A DNA stretch of 11,395 nt from Victivallales bacterium (GTDB taxonomy: Bacteria; Verrucomicrobiota; Lentisphaeria; Oligosphaerales; Oligosphaeraceae), in the NCBI GenBank assembly GCA_017431185.1, contig JAFRLP010000186.1, positions 1-11,395 on the forward strand. The letters are read 5' to 3'. Under the pieces are notes generated by a model. That model worked only from the letters and a program-made list of their open reading frames with translations, did no database searches and had not been told where the DNA came from. The translations under genes and the position numbers were made by a program. The number at the start of each line of letters is the position of its first letter. The stretch's first letter is position 1. Below are positions 1 to 8,100 of this stretch, one piece after another.

Positions 1-213
1 TCTCCATTGCAAAAAGCTTGACCGCGCCTTCCGGCGCGCTTCTGTCTTTTACTTGAACTACTTTGCTCAAAGGACAGGGATTCGCCTTCCCCGCCTCGCG
101 GCGGGAGGGCTGACCTTATCCTTATCGTCATTGTATGATTTCTCGCATCATACTGCGCTGCTCAGTTTCCAAGGAGCCATCGGGCCGGCCGTCTCCGGCC
201 TTTCCGATTGTTG
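1..213 (-). ncRNA. Candidate structured RNA or long leader with GNRA hairpins
   Basis: No protein gene is supported here. Read on the minus strand, the stretch just downstream of the leftmost promoter-like element folds into a string of short perfect stems: ATCGG/CCGAT (208-204 with 183-179) enclosing GGCCG-GAGA-CGGCC (200-187); a 7-bp stem GTATGAT/ATCATAC (153-133) with a 7-nt loop; TGAC/GTCA (130-111) whose 12-nt loop is GATAAG twice; CCCGCC-GCGA-GGCGGG (105-90); CTGTC/GACAG (77-42); and CGCGCC-GGAA-GGCGCG (38-23). Three loops (GAGA, GCGA, GGAA) fit GNRA only on the minus strand, which favours that strand. A short T run follows the last stem at 15-11. I recognise no known RNA family: RNase P, tmRNA and SRP signatures are absent. 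It may be a trans-acting RNA or the 5' leader of a gene beyond the left edge. The ends are estimates. Confidence 0.33.
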
Positions 214-218
214 CGTCG

Positions 219-268
219 TTTAATTTAGCACACTTTCGGGCTTTTGCAAATCGGTTGGTCATTTTTTT
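219..268 (-). promoter_or_regulatory. Promoter-like repeat element, copy C (leftmost)
   Basis: Minus-strand order: an A-tract ending in ATG, then CGATTTGC (GATTTGC at 252-246), exactly 18 nt, then TAAATTAAA (227-219). Read as a sigma-70 promoter this is -35 TTTGCA, a 17-nt spacer and -10 TAAATT, with an A-tract upstream where an UP element would lie. Transcription would start near 213 and run left into the hairpin-rich stretch. Copies B and A share the same spacing. In this copy the gap between the ATG and CGATTTGC is 6 nt, against 8 in the others. Promoter function is inferred. Confidence 0.45.
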
Positions 269-329
269 CTGAAAAAACTTTCCGAACCGGCATCCGCATC
301 CCTTTGCGGCGCTTTTTGTTACGACGCAG

Positions 330-378
330 ATTAATATAATCGGTCTGTCGGATTTTGCAAATCGACCAGTCACATTTT
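330..378 (-). promoter_or_regulatory. Promoter-like repeat element, copy B (middle)
   Basis: The minus strand reads AAAATG, 8 nt, CGATTTGC (GATTTGC at 363-357), exactly 18 nt, then TATATTAAT (338-330). The -35-like hexamer is TTTGCA and the -10-like hexamer is TATATT, five of six matches to TATAAT. It lies 111 bp from copy C and 123 bp from copy A, in the same orientation. The sequence between copies is not conserved, so the shared part is a compact element and not a simple tandem duplication. Confidence 0.45.
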
Positions 379-452
379 CCCGGTTTTTTTGCCGAAGACC
401 AATTATCAAGAGCGGCGACCATCCACGGACAGTCCCGAAATGGGCGCGTTCT

Positions 453-502
453 ATTAATATAGCCCGGTTTTTCCTTTCGGCAAATCGGTTTGGCGCATTT
501 TT
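453..502 (-). promoter_or_regulatory. Promoter-like repeat element, copy A (rightmost)
   Basis: The minus strand reads AAAAATG, 8 nt, CGATTTGC (GATTTGC at 486-480), exactly 18 nt, then TATATTAAT (461-453). It is preceded on that strand by long A-tracts (about 520-498) resembling an UP element. It lies 45 bp past the stop codon of the transporter gene and faces the same way, so it could start a new transcription unit to the left. About 110 nt lie between it and the next copy; no clear terminator or ORF is seen there. Confidence 0.45.
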
Positions 503-529
503 CTGTTTTTTTTCGTTTTTTCCCCATCA

Positions 530-545
530 AGCCCCCAAAGGGGCT
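530..545 (-). terminator. Hairpin after the transporter gene, possible terminator
   Basis: Just past the transporter stop the minus strand has the perfect 6-bp stem AGCCCC/GGGGCT with a TTTG loop. It is followed by an A-rich run and not a T-run, so it is not a canonical intrinsic terminator. It may be a Rho-assisted end or a 3' mRNA stabiliser at the end of the operon. Confidence 0.35.
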
Positions 546-547
546 GT

Positions 548-1474
548 TCAGCGGTCCTTCGCCGGAAGCAATTGCGCAAGCAGCACGGCGGCCAGGATGG
601 CGGTGCAGCCGACGAGTTCGCGCAAGGTAAGCCGCTGTCCCAGGCAGAGCCACCCTCCCACCGCGCTGAACACGGACTCCAGGCTCATCAGGAGCGTCGC
701 GACGACCGGCGTGACATATTTTTCGCCGACGTTCTGGAATGTGTAGGCGATTCCGCTGGAGAGCACACCGCACACCATCAGCGGCCAAAAGGCCGCCAGG
801 ATGGAGGACCAGGAGAAATGTTCCCCCGCAAGCAAGGCGACTGGCAGTGAGATCACTCCCGCCACCAGAAATTGCAGGCAGGAGAGGCGCACGCAGTCAA
901 CCCGATGGACGAAATGCGCTATCGCCAGAATCTGCAGGGCAAAGGCGAAGGCGCAGCCCAGTTCCCAAAGGTCGCCGACCGCAAACCCGCTATGCCAGGA
1001 GACTCCGCACAGCAAGGCCATGCCCAGAAGAGCGAAAGCGACCGCCACCCAGATGCCATGGTGAATGCGGTGTCCCAGGAAAGCCATGCCCAGCAGCGGC
1101 ACTATGATGATATACAGTGCAGTGAGAAACCCCGCCTTGGCGGGCGTGGTGTATTGCAGGCCGACCTGCTGCAAGATACTGGCCAGGCCAAGACAGGAGC
1201 CGCAGACGCCCCCGCCAACCAGCAGCACTTGACGCTCCTCGCCGCTCCTGGCATTTCCCCAAATGCTGGGACGCTGACGGTTCAGCATATCCAGCAGGAC
1301 AATGCAGGGCATCAGGGCCAGGGAGCCGATGAACGACCGCAAGGTATTGAAGGCACATGGTCCGACGTGCTCCATCCCCATCTTCTGGGCGGAGAAACTG
1401 AAGCCCCAGATAACCGCCGCGACCAGCAGCGCCATAATGCCCCAGACCTGATGCTGTTTGTTGCTGACTGCCAT
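548..1474 (-). CDS. EamA/DMT-family membrane transporter
   Basis: A 308-residue integral membrane protein with about ten hydrophobic segments in two EamA-like halves. The first opens with WGIMALLVAAVIWGFSFSAQ, the typical start of drug/metabolite transporters. The second half holds the usual EamA block, TPVVATLLMSLESVFSAVGG followed by LCLGQRLTLRELVGC, and a last hydrophobic helix. The family moves small metabolites across the inner membrane; the substrate cannot be read from sequence. I chose the ATG at 1474 over an in-frame TTG at 1489 because GAGGG lies 5 nt upstream of the ATG and the TTG would overlap the preceding gene. Its position 8 nt after the acetylesterase stop implies co-translation, so it may handle a product or precursor of that pathway. 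The family call is firm and the role is not. Confidence 0.9.
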   Translation of the reverse strand: MAVSNKQHQVWGIMALLVAAVIWGFSFSAQKMGMEHVGPCAFNTLRSFIGSLALMPCIVLLDMLNRQRPSIWGNARSGEERQVLLVGGGVCGSCLGLASILQQVGLQYTTPAKAGFLTALYIIIVPLLGMAFLGHRIHHGIWVAVAFALLGMALLCGVSWHSGFAVGDLWELGCAFAFALQILAIAHFVHRVDCVRLSCLQFLVAGVISLPVALLAGEHFSWSSILAAFWPLMVCGVLSSGIAYTFQNVGEKYVTPVVATLLMSLESVFSAVGGWLCLGQRLTLRELVGCTAILAAVLLAQLLPAKDR

Positions 1475-1479
1475 CTGCG

Positions 1480-1484
1480 CCCTC
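1480..1484 (-). promoter_or_regulatory. Ribosome binding site overlapping the acetylesterase stop codon
   Basis: GAGGG on the minus strand lies 5 nt before the ATG at 1474 and shares two bases with the TGA stop (1485-1483) of the upstream esterase gene. This decides the transporter start and suggests translational coupling. Confidence 0.7.
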
Positions 1485-3441
1485 AACAACCGCCATGGCT
1501 GTCAAACGCGGCGGCTGGCAACCCCGCCGCATTGAAAAGCGTGCTCACGGGACAGTCAAGCCAGGCATAGCGCACCGCGCTGGGCACGGATACCTTCTCG
1601 GAGGAGACAAGCAGGGTTTCGCCATCCACCTGGACAAGTTCCGCAGGGAAATACCTGCCGTCATTTCCTGCGACCTCGAACGCACCAGGCTGCTGGGTGC
1701 GCAAGGTCAGCCCCCTGGCATACTTGAAGGAGACACGGAGAACATGCCCCTCATTGTGGCACTCCAGGAACTGCGGTCCGCAAGGCACGACATCAGAACG
1801 GCGGTAGACATGATGCAGGGCGCTGTCGGCAAGCCGATTGCCCACGGATTTCTTGTCCTGGGGATGAATGTCGTCCGCTTCTCCGACATCAATGGCAGTG
1901 ACCAGATAGACATCGCTCTCCTGCTGGCAGAGCCAGAACTGGGCGTCCCGAAGGTAAGCCCAGGTTTGTTCGTGTCCGACAGCCTCGAAACACGCCAACT
2001 GGACTTGGATGAATGGAAGGTTCGGCAGTCCCCATCGGAAACGCCAATCCCGTATCATTGCGGCCAGCTTCGATAGATACTGCTGCGACTTCGAAATGGA
2101 AACCGCATTGCTTTCCCCCTGATACCAGATCACTCCCTGCACAGCGTAGGGAATCAAAGGATTGAGCATGGCGTTGTACACCGCAGAGAGAGAGTTCACA
2201 TTCAGAGGAGACATCCGGCAACAGCGGGCAGGAGACGGCACTTCCAGTTCTCCCAAATCACGTTCCACAAACGCCTTCCAGGTGCCGTACAGAGGGATGT
2301 CGCCGTCCGGTCCGTGCAGCAAGTGCCTGACGGAGGGACCGAAAAAACCGCCGTTGCAGATAAAGGAGTACACGCGGATGGCGATGACATTCCTTCCCGC
2401 CTTGACCAGCCCTGCGGGGATGGTGTAGGTCCGCGGTTTGTTCCAAAAGGAGATATCCAGTCCCTCGCCGGTGCGTCCCACCTCTTCGCCGTTGAAGTAG
2501 GTGACATCCTGCTTGTCAATGCCAGGGATTTCCAGCGAAAGGTCATGGCCGACCCATTCGGGGGAAATGTCCACCGTTTTACGGAACCAGACTGCGCCGT
2601 TGCCGGCCAATTTCTGGGAGATCCAACTGCCTGGCACCCGTATATCCGCCCATTCCGAATCATCGGTTTCGGGCAGATGCAGACCCTTGGCCAGTCCCTC
2701 ATTCCCCGTGTCAGGAATGGCATATCTACTATAGTCAGTGACAGGGAGTTCGCGCCAGACTTTCTCCTCACGGTAGGCGGCATCCTGCTCCTGCATCAAC
2801 GCTTTCGTGGTGGGATTGGCAAGCAGAGCCTCGCGGCTGGTCCAGGTTTCCACGATGGTTCCGCCATACGCCGATATCACCAGCCCCACCGGCACTCCCA
2901 ACTGATGGCGCAATTTCAGACCAAACCAAGCTGCCACCGCCGAGGCATTACACGCATTCTTCGTATCCATCGCATACCAGCGCCCCTTGACCGTCTCCTC
3001 TGGGACAGGACTGAAACCCGCCTCTGCTTTGAAATAACGGAACTGGTCGATGGCGCCAAGTTCCTGGTAGAACTCCTCTTCCTGCTGGCGACAGGGCGGC
3101 AGCACCTCGTCTATCGGCTGGCCAGGACGCTTGTCCGCACCCAGATAATAAGCCATATTGGACTGTCCAGAAGCCAGCCAGACCTCGCCCACCAGCACGT
3201 CACGGACGGTCACGGACTCGCCATGCTCCTGGTCGGAGACGGTCAGCTCGTAAGGACCTCCCGCAGAGATTGGCGGTAGATGAAGCTGAAACTTACCAAC
3301 CGAGGAAACTTTGCCATACGCAGTTCTGCCAGCCAAAGTCGCCTTCAGCAGACAGCCTGGCGTGGCGGTTCCCCATACGGGGATGTCGGAGCCGCGCTGC
3401 ACGACGGCCCCATCCTGAAAAAGCGAATTCAAAGTTATCAT
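1483..3441 (-). CDS. Sialate O-acetylesterase-type SGNH hydrolase
   Basis: With the ATG at 3441 the protein has 652 residues and starts MITLNSLFQDGAVVQRG, the usual N-terminus of sialate O-acetylesterase-like enzymes. Catalytic blocks are visible: GQSNM (92-96, nucleophile Ser94), YQGESNA (about 440-446) and ADDIHP (about 522-527, the Asp-His pair). A beta-galactosidase-type jelly-roll segment (about 252-361, with SEWADIRVPGSW and AVWFRKTVDI) is inserted between the first two blocks, as in many members. The family removes O-acetyl groups from sialic acids or other acetylated sugars, so the substrate is open. No signal peptide is seen, so it is probably cytoplasmic. The frame stays open to an ATG at 3543 and has another at 3483. 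I prefer 3441 because homologous N-termini start there, although no start has a strong Shine-Dalgarno sequence. By eye it looks less GC-rich than the genes upstream. Confidence 0.88.
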   Translation of the reverse strand: MITLNSLFQDGAVVQRGSDIPVWGTATPGCLLKATLAGRTAYGKVSSVGKFQLHLPPISAGGPYELTVSDQEHGESVTVRDVLVGEVWLASGQSNMAYYLGADKRPGQPIDEVLPPCRQQEEEFYQELGAIDQFRYFKAEAGFSPVPEETVKGRWYAMDTKNACNASAVAAWFGLKLRHQLGVPVGLVISAYGGTIVETWTSREALLANPTTKALMQEQDAAYREEKVWRELPVTDYSRYAIPDTGNEGLAKGLHLPETDDSEWADIRVPGSWISQKLAGNGAVWFRKTVDISPEWVGHDLSLEIPGIDKQDVTYFNGEEVGRTGEGLDISFWNKPRTYTIPAGLVKAGRNVIAIRVYSFICNGGFFGPSVRHLLHGPDGDIPLYGTWKAFVERDLGELEVPSPARCCRMSPLNVNSLSAVYNAMLNPLIPYAVQGVIWYQGESNAVSISKSQQYLSKLAAMIRDWRFRWGLPNLPFIQVQLACFEAVGHEQTWAYLRDAQFWLCQQESDVYLVTAIDVGEADDIHPQDKKSVGNRLADSALHHVYRRSDVVPCGPQFLECHNEGHVLRVSFKYARGLTLRTQQPGAFEVAGNDGRYFPAELVQVDGETLLVSSEKVSVPSAVRYAWLDCPVSTLFNAAGLPAAAFDSHGGC

Positions 3442-3601
3442 GGATTTTGGCTGTTTCGTTAAAGTGCCTACGGGCAAGAGCATGACACTCGGCACTCTCG
3501 TCAGAAGAGACGAAGGCTGGTCTTTTGCCGCGCAGTCCCCCATAAATATAATGTACTCGATGGGATTTTCTATTTTCGTCCAGTGAGATTCTTTGTAATA
3601 T

Positions 3602-5170
3602 TCACCGTACAGAAATTTTTTCCACGTTTTCGGGGGGCAAATCCGTTTGCAGTTTTTTCACCGCATGATGGCGCAGACGAATGGGCGAGCACTGTTCAAA
3701 GCGATTGCCGTCGATGGTCACATTCTGATGAACGTCCCCGGACGGGGTTTGCAGGCGGGGATTGATCTCCACGGCTGCGACAGGACAAAGGCAAAATCGA
3801 TTGCCAGTGATTGTGAGGTCACGCACACCGCCCGACTCATACCAGGAATCGGCGTCCCCAGCGACAAGAATCGCAGGTCTGCGGGCGGTCTGACGGAACA
3901 CATTCCCGCGAATCACGCATTTGGCGGCGGAACTCATCAGAATGCCACGGGTAGGATAACGCTCGAAAAGGCAATCGTGTATCAAGACTTGAGGATAGGA
4001 ACTCATGTTCTCCAGCACCAACTCCTCAGGCGGAAATTTCGGCACTGAGTCCAACTCCAGCAGAACGGACGTGTCGTCCAGCAGTTTTGCCTGCCTGACA
4101 TGGAACGACTGGAGCCTGGCCAGCGTGTCGCGCCTGACCAGGCAGACCTCATCGCCCGGACGGTAAGGCAGCCAGCCCCAGGTCTCCGGCTGACGGAACT
4201 GCAGCCAGAGGCGGCGCCCCTCCGCCCGTTGCACCGCAAGATAGATGCCGTGGACATTGACGGGGTCGTCCTGGAGCCCGGAGAAGAGGGAGTCGGCGAT
4301 TTCGAGGCGTCCATAGCAGGAGGAGACCTGCACACCGTCCGCAAAGGCGGCGCAGACCCGTCCATTGGCAGGGACATGGCGGTGATGAAGAATGCGGAGA
4401 TTGCGTGACATCTGGGCGACAACTCCCAGGCCAGGCGTGAAGCGCAGTTCCAGTCCCGTCAAATCAATCTCCGCGCACTCGTTCAGGACGATTCCGTTCT
4501 CGCGGCGGGAGGGGTCGCGGAACTGCCAGGTTTCGCCAACGCGCAATGGCGGCGGCTCCGGATAGCAAAAGCGCAGGAACCCCGTCCCCGCTTCCTCCCA
4601 GCGGAGCGCCTGGCGGACAGGATTGAACAGGGCGCGCAGATTGGACGTGTTGCCGGGGTTGGCGCACTGCACGACCTGAGGGGAGTCAAACACCTCCGGC
4701 GCACCGTCGGGATTGAGCCAGCAGAAACGCCCCCGCGCATCCGATGTCCAGCGGGAGGAGGGGTGGACGCGGAAGTCCGCGGAGCATCCCGCCACCGCCA
4801 GGACAGTCATCTCCGAAACCCTGGGATGGAGATAGTCGATGGAGAAGCGCTCCAGGCGGACATTCCGGCAGCCGGTCAGAACGATGGCGCTGACATCGCC
4901 GTCCATTAGCAGTTCCGCCCCATTGCCCTCTACGGCAAGGGACTCCAGTCGGTCAATCAGCAGGGCGACATGCTTGACCTGGCAATCCTGCCTGGTCACG
5001 GTATTGGAGACAGGGAGGCGCAGACAGGTGGAGTCCTTCTTGCGGAAGACGTACCGTCCTGGCGCCAGGCGCAGAATCTTCTCCCCTGCGGAGCGTGACA
5101 ACTCCGCCAGCGCGGCCTTGAACTGCGCCCCGCAATCCTCGGACGGCGGAATATGGACAACGGCGGGCAT
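3602..5170 (-). CDS. GH110 alpha-1,3-galactosidase-like beta-helix enzyme
   Basis: A 522-residue protein with the features of GH110, the family that cleaves terminal alpha-1,3-linked galactose (B-antigen type, linear Gal-alpha-1,3-Gal, and carrageenan-like substrates in some members). In order: LAPGRYVF (about 35-42) and LPVSNT; LAVEGNGAELLMDG (about 78-91); RFSIDYLHP (about 108-116); GLGVVAQ (247-253); FADGVQ (276-281); the hallmark GLQDDPVNVHGIY (298-310) with an acidic pair at 301-302 in the expected active-site region; and DSWYESGGVRDLTITGNRF (about 441-459). Repeated short strands such as VTIDGNRFEQC fit a right-handed parallel beta-helix. No signal peptide is visible. I start at the ATG at 5170, five bases after the TAA of the preceding gene with AAGG in between; the frame stays open to 5305 but that would overlap its neighbour by 130 bp. 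The family call is recalled from motifs, not searched. Confidence 0.83.
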   Translation of the reverse strand: MPAVVHIPPSEDCGAQFKAALAELSRSAGEKILRLAPGRYVFRKKDSTCLRLPVSNTVTRQDCQVKHVALLIDRLESLAVEGNGAELLMDGDVSAIVLTGCRNVRLERFSIDYLHPRVSEMTVLAVAGCSADFRVHPSSRWTSDARGRFCWLNPDGAPEVFDSPQVVQCANPGNTSNLRALFNPVRQALRWEEAGTGFLRFCYPEPPPLRVGETWQFRDPSRRENGIVLNECAEIDLTGLELRFTPGLGVVAQMSRNLRILHHRHVPANGRVCAAFADGVQVSSCYGRLEIADSLFSGLQDDPVNVHGIYLAVQRAEGRRLWLQFRQPETWGWLPYRPGDEVCLVRRDTLARLQSFHVRQAKLLDDTSVLLELDSVPKFPPEELVLENMSSYPQVLIHDCLFERYPTRGILMSSAAKCVIRGNVFRQTARRPAILVAGDADSWYESGGVRDLTITGNRFCLCPVAAVEINPRLQTPSGDVHQNVTIDGNRFEQCSPIRLRHHAVKKLQTDLPPENVEKISVR

Positions 5171-5175
5171 CGGCC

Positions 5176-8100
5176 TTATTTTGCGCTGTGGATGACCTCG
5201 AAGGACTTGAGCCTGCCCTTGAAGAACTGCACGTGCCCGTTCTTGGATTTCGTGCCGTCCCCGCCGAAGCCGGCCACGGCAAACCAGCGGGAGAGTCCCT
5301 GGCACGGGAACGACTCCTGCCGACCGTTCAGTTCCACCGTGACGTTCCGCAGGTCATAGCGGAAGACAACGGTGTTCCACTGGCCTTCCTGCGGCTCAAG
5401 GTCGGTCACGAAGGTCTTGACGTTCTCACGGTCATTTCCCGGAGCCTGCCGGCGATGGAAATCGACGGCCAGCCGCTTGTCCTCCGTGCGCAGACGGAAC
5501 CCCGCGATGGCGTGCTCGGCATGGACAAAGTACACCTGGTCGCGCTCCACCTCTAGGGGCAGGAACTCGAACTTGACCGTGCATCCGGCGCGCTGCGGAA
5601 ACACGGAGGGCGCAAATCCGATGAATTCGCCCTGCCCCGTGAAATTCAGGCACCACGCCCCGTCCGCCAGCGTCTCGTATTGTGGCACGGCCAGCCGTCC
5701 AACGTCCGCCGTCTGTTTTCCAGCCTGGTTCAGGGTATAGGGTTTACCGCCGGAGAGGCGGAAGGAGTAAGGGATGGAATAGACGGAGCAATGGTACCCC
5801 TCGTAGCCCGTGGGCACCAGGTCATATCCGCCCAGGTTGCCGTAGAACTCGCGTCCGGCGGAGGTGGTCAGGACATTCCCCGCGATGTTCGGGTCAAAGC
5901 GGTATTTGACATGGGGGACGCGCGAGGAGTCCACCGCCAGGTCGTAGGGGCCGTCCTGGTTGTGGAACACGGAGACCGCCTGCGTCTCGCCTGTGGCGGG
6001 CAGACGGTAGGTCACGGGCGCGCTCCACCAGACCTTGCCCGTGCGGGAGACGGCGCGCACCGCGTACACCCCTGATGGATAGCCCGTATGCAGAGTGGCG
6101 GTGAACCGTGCCGTGGTCCCATTGACCGGCAGGGGAAGCAAGTCCATGCGCTGGGGGATTTCCAGGGCGACCTGGAAGCCATCCGCGAAGACGGTGGAGC
6201 AGACCCCTGCGGGACTCAGGCGGCCCAGGGGTATTTCCCAATGGAACTCCTCACCTGCGTTGGCCCCCGCGGTGCGTCTGCCGGAGATGGAGAAGGACGC
6301 CCCGTCAAACTCGGCCCTCTTCAGCGAGAGGACGGTGGCGTTCCGCCAGGAACTGACCCCGCCGCCGAGCCGGAAGCCCTCCCCCGCCGAATGCTCCAGG
6401 TGCTTGACGCTGACGTTGTTCAGGTACTTGTATTTCGGGTCCTTCTCGTACTCGTACCAGAGGGCGGAGGGCGCGTTGGCCAGTTTCACCTCGGCCTCGA
6501 ACTTGAGCGGCCCAAGAAACTCCAGATGGCTGAAACTCAAAATCAGGTTCACGCGCTCCGCGTCGTTCTGTCGGAACTCGTCCTGCGGGTCGTAGGAGAA
6601 CCTGGTGTCGCGCCCGTTCTGGACAACCTCCACGGAGGAGAGCGCGTCGCCGAAAGCCAGTTCCGCCGCCACGGGAACCTCCACCCGCTCCGGAAGCGCG
6701 CCGGAGGGGTTTTTCGCCTGGCCAAAGCGCACGGCGGAATTCTCGGGAAACAGCACGTTGCGCAGTGGCGTGCTATACCACGTCGTGTCGCACAGCGTGG
6801 TGGGACGCACCACCGTGAACGGCAACCCCTCCTGGACGAACCGCGTCCTCCCCCCGTATCGGATGACCAGCCGCGTGACCAGCGCGTCCGCGCCAATATA
6901 CACCGAGGCCGGCACCCGCACGGTATGCTCGCGCAACTCGGCCCGGTCAAAGGCAAAGGTCTCCGTGTGCAGCGTTCCCCCACGCTCATCCAGAATATCG
7001 ACCTGGACGGTATATGGTTCCGCCTTATCGCTGTCCGGCACGTTCAGAAGCTCCAGTTCGTAGTCCGGCCCCGCGACAACCTGCTTGACGTGGGAGAGGA
7101 TGAGATTGGGCAGGGAGAGGTCATCCCCCGCGTTAGGCGTGGGGGGGACGCGGCGATTGGAGTCGTTCCAGTATTTCAGGATGCGCTGGTAGGCCATCGG
7201 CTTGTTGACGGTGGGCTGGAAATGGGAGTCCTCGTTGTACTCATCCCACTCGAAGCACTTGAGAATGTCCAGGCTGAAGCGCCTGGCGACATTGAGGTAG
7301 GCGAAGAGCGTCTTCGTGCCGTCAGGCGAGAGACGCTGGCGGCCGCGGTAGTTGTTGTAGCCAGTGAGAATCTCCAGGCCGCAGAGTTTCCTGCCGTTGT
7401 ACTGCTCCTGGGCGCAGACGGCGGCGAACAGCGGCATGATGACCTCGTTGTAGTAGCGCACGCAGAGCCGTCCGTCCGCCTCCGTCACGCGGTTGGCGTA
7501 TTCGATTCCGGCGCAGCACTCCAGCAGCTCGCTCAGGTGGTCGAACCATTGGAGCAGGACCGTCGCGGCGACTCCCTTGCCGGCGATGTAGGCGTTGAAC
7601 GGGTCATGGTACTCCGAAATCGAGCCGCAGCTGTGGATGTACGCCACGGGACAGCCGACCAGGGCCTCCAGTTCCCGGATGAACTCGCGGGTCTTCGGGA
7701 TGTTCAGCCAGCCCCAGCAGAGGAAGAGCGGCCTCCCGTCCAGCCGGTAGATGAACGGGCTCTCGCCGACCAGCTTCAGGTTCACGGGGTTGAGTTTGCC
7801 GTTCATTCCCGGCGGAGTCACCGTCGGGATGACCTTGAGGCCAGGCTGGAACTTGGCAAGGTTCTCCAGGTAGCGCTGGAAATTCTCGCCGTAGGCATAG
7901 ACGTTGAAGGTGTTGACTCCGTACTGCCGGAAAATCTCGAAGGTCTTGCGGTGGCTGGCCGACTGGAACTGGCTGGGGCCGCCCTCCCACAAGTCCCGGG
8001 AGCAGAACAGCTGGCGGTCTGTGTAGTTGTGGTTGGTGAACCACATCCGACCAGCGGAGGAGAGGGACTCGAAGGAGATGATGGGAGCGGGGACTGCGGC

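Noticed and set aside
23..38. Strong intrinsic terminator at the left edge
   Set aside because: The 6-bp GC stem is good, but the T-run on the minus strand starts about 7 nt after it and is only five bases long; kept as part of the RNA candidate instead.
155..213. Fluoride-type (crcB) riboswitch, suggested by CGATGGCTCC on the minus strand
   Set aside because: The required 5' GGNGAUG element and the pairing around it are missing; only a short 3' resemblance remains.
219..502. CRISPR array
   Set aside because: Only three copies, degenerate between copies, with 111- and 123-bp periods; the invariant part is split into two blocks with a fixed gap, unlike CRISPR repeats.
128..788. Two minus-strand frames (128-409 and 225-788) in the left intergenic region
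   Set aside because: They have no ribosome site or family features, one runs into the transporter gene, and their similar peptides arise only because the three promoter-like repeats are translated in them.
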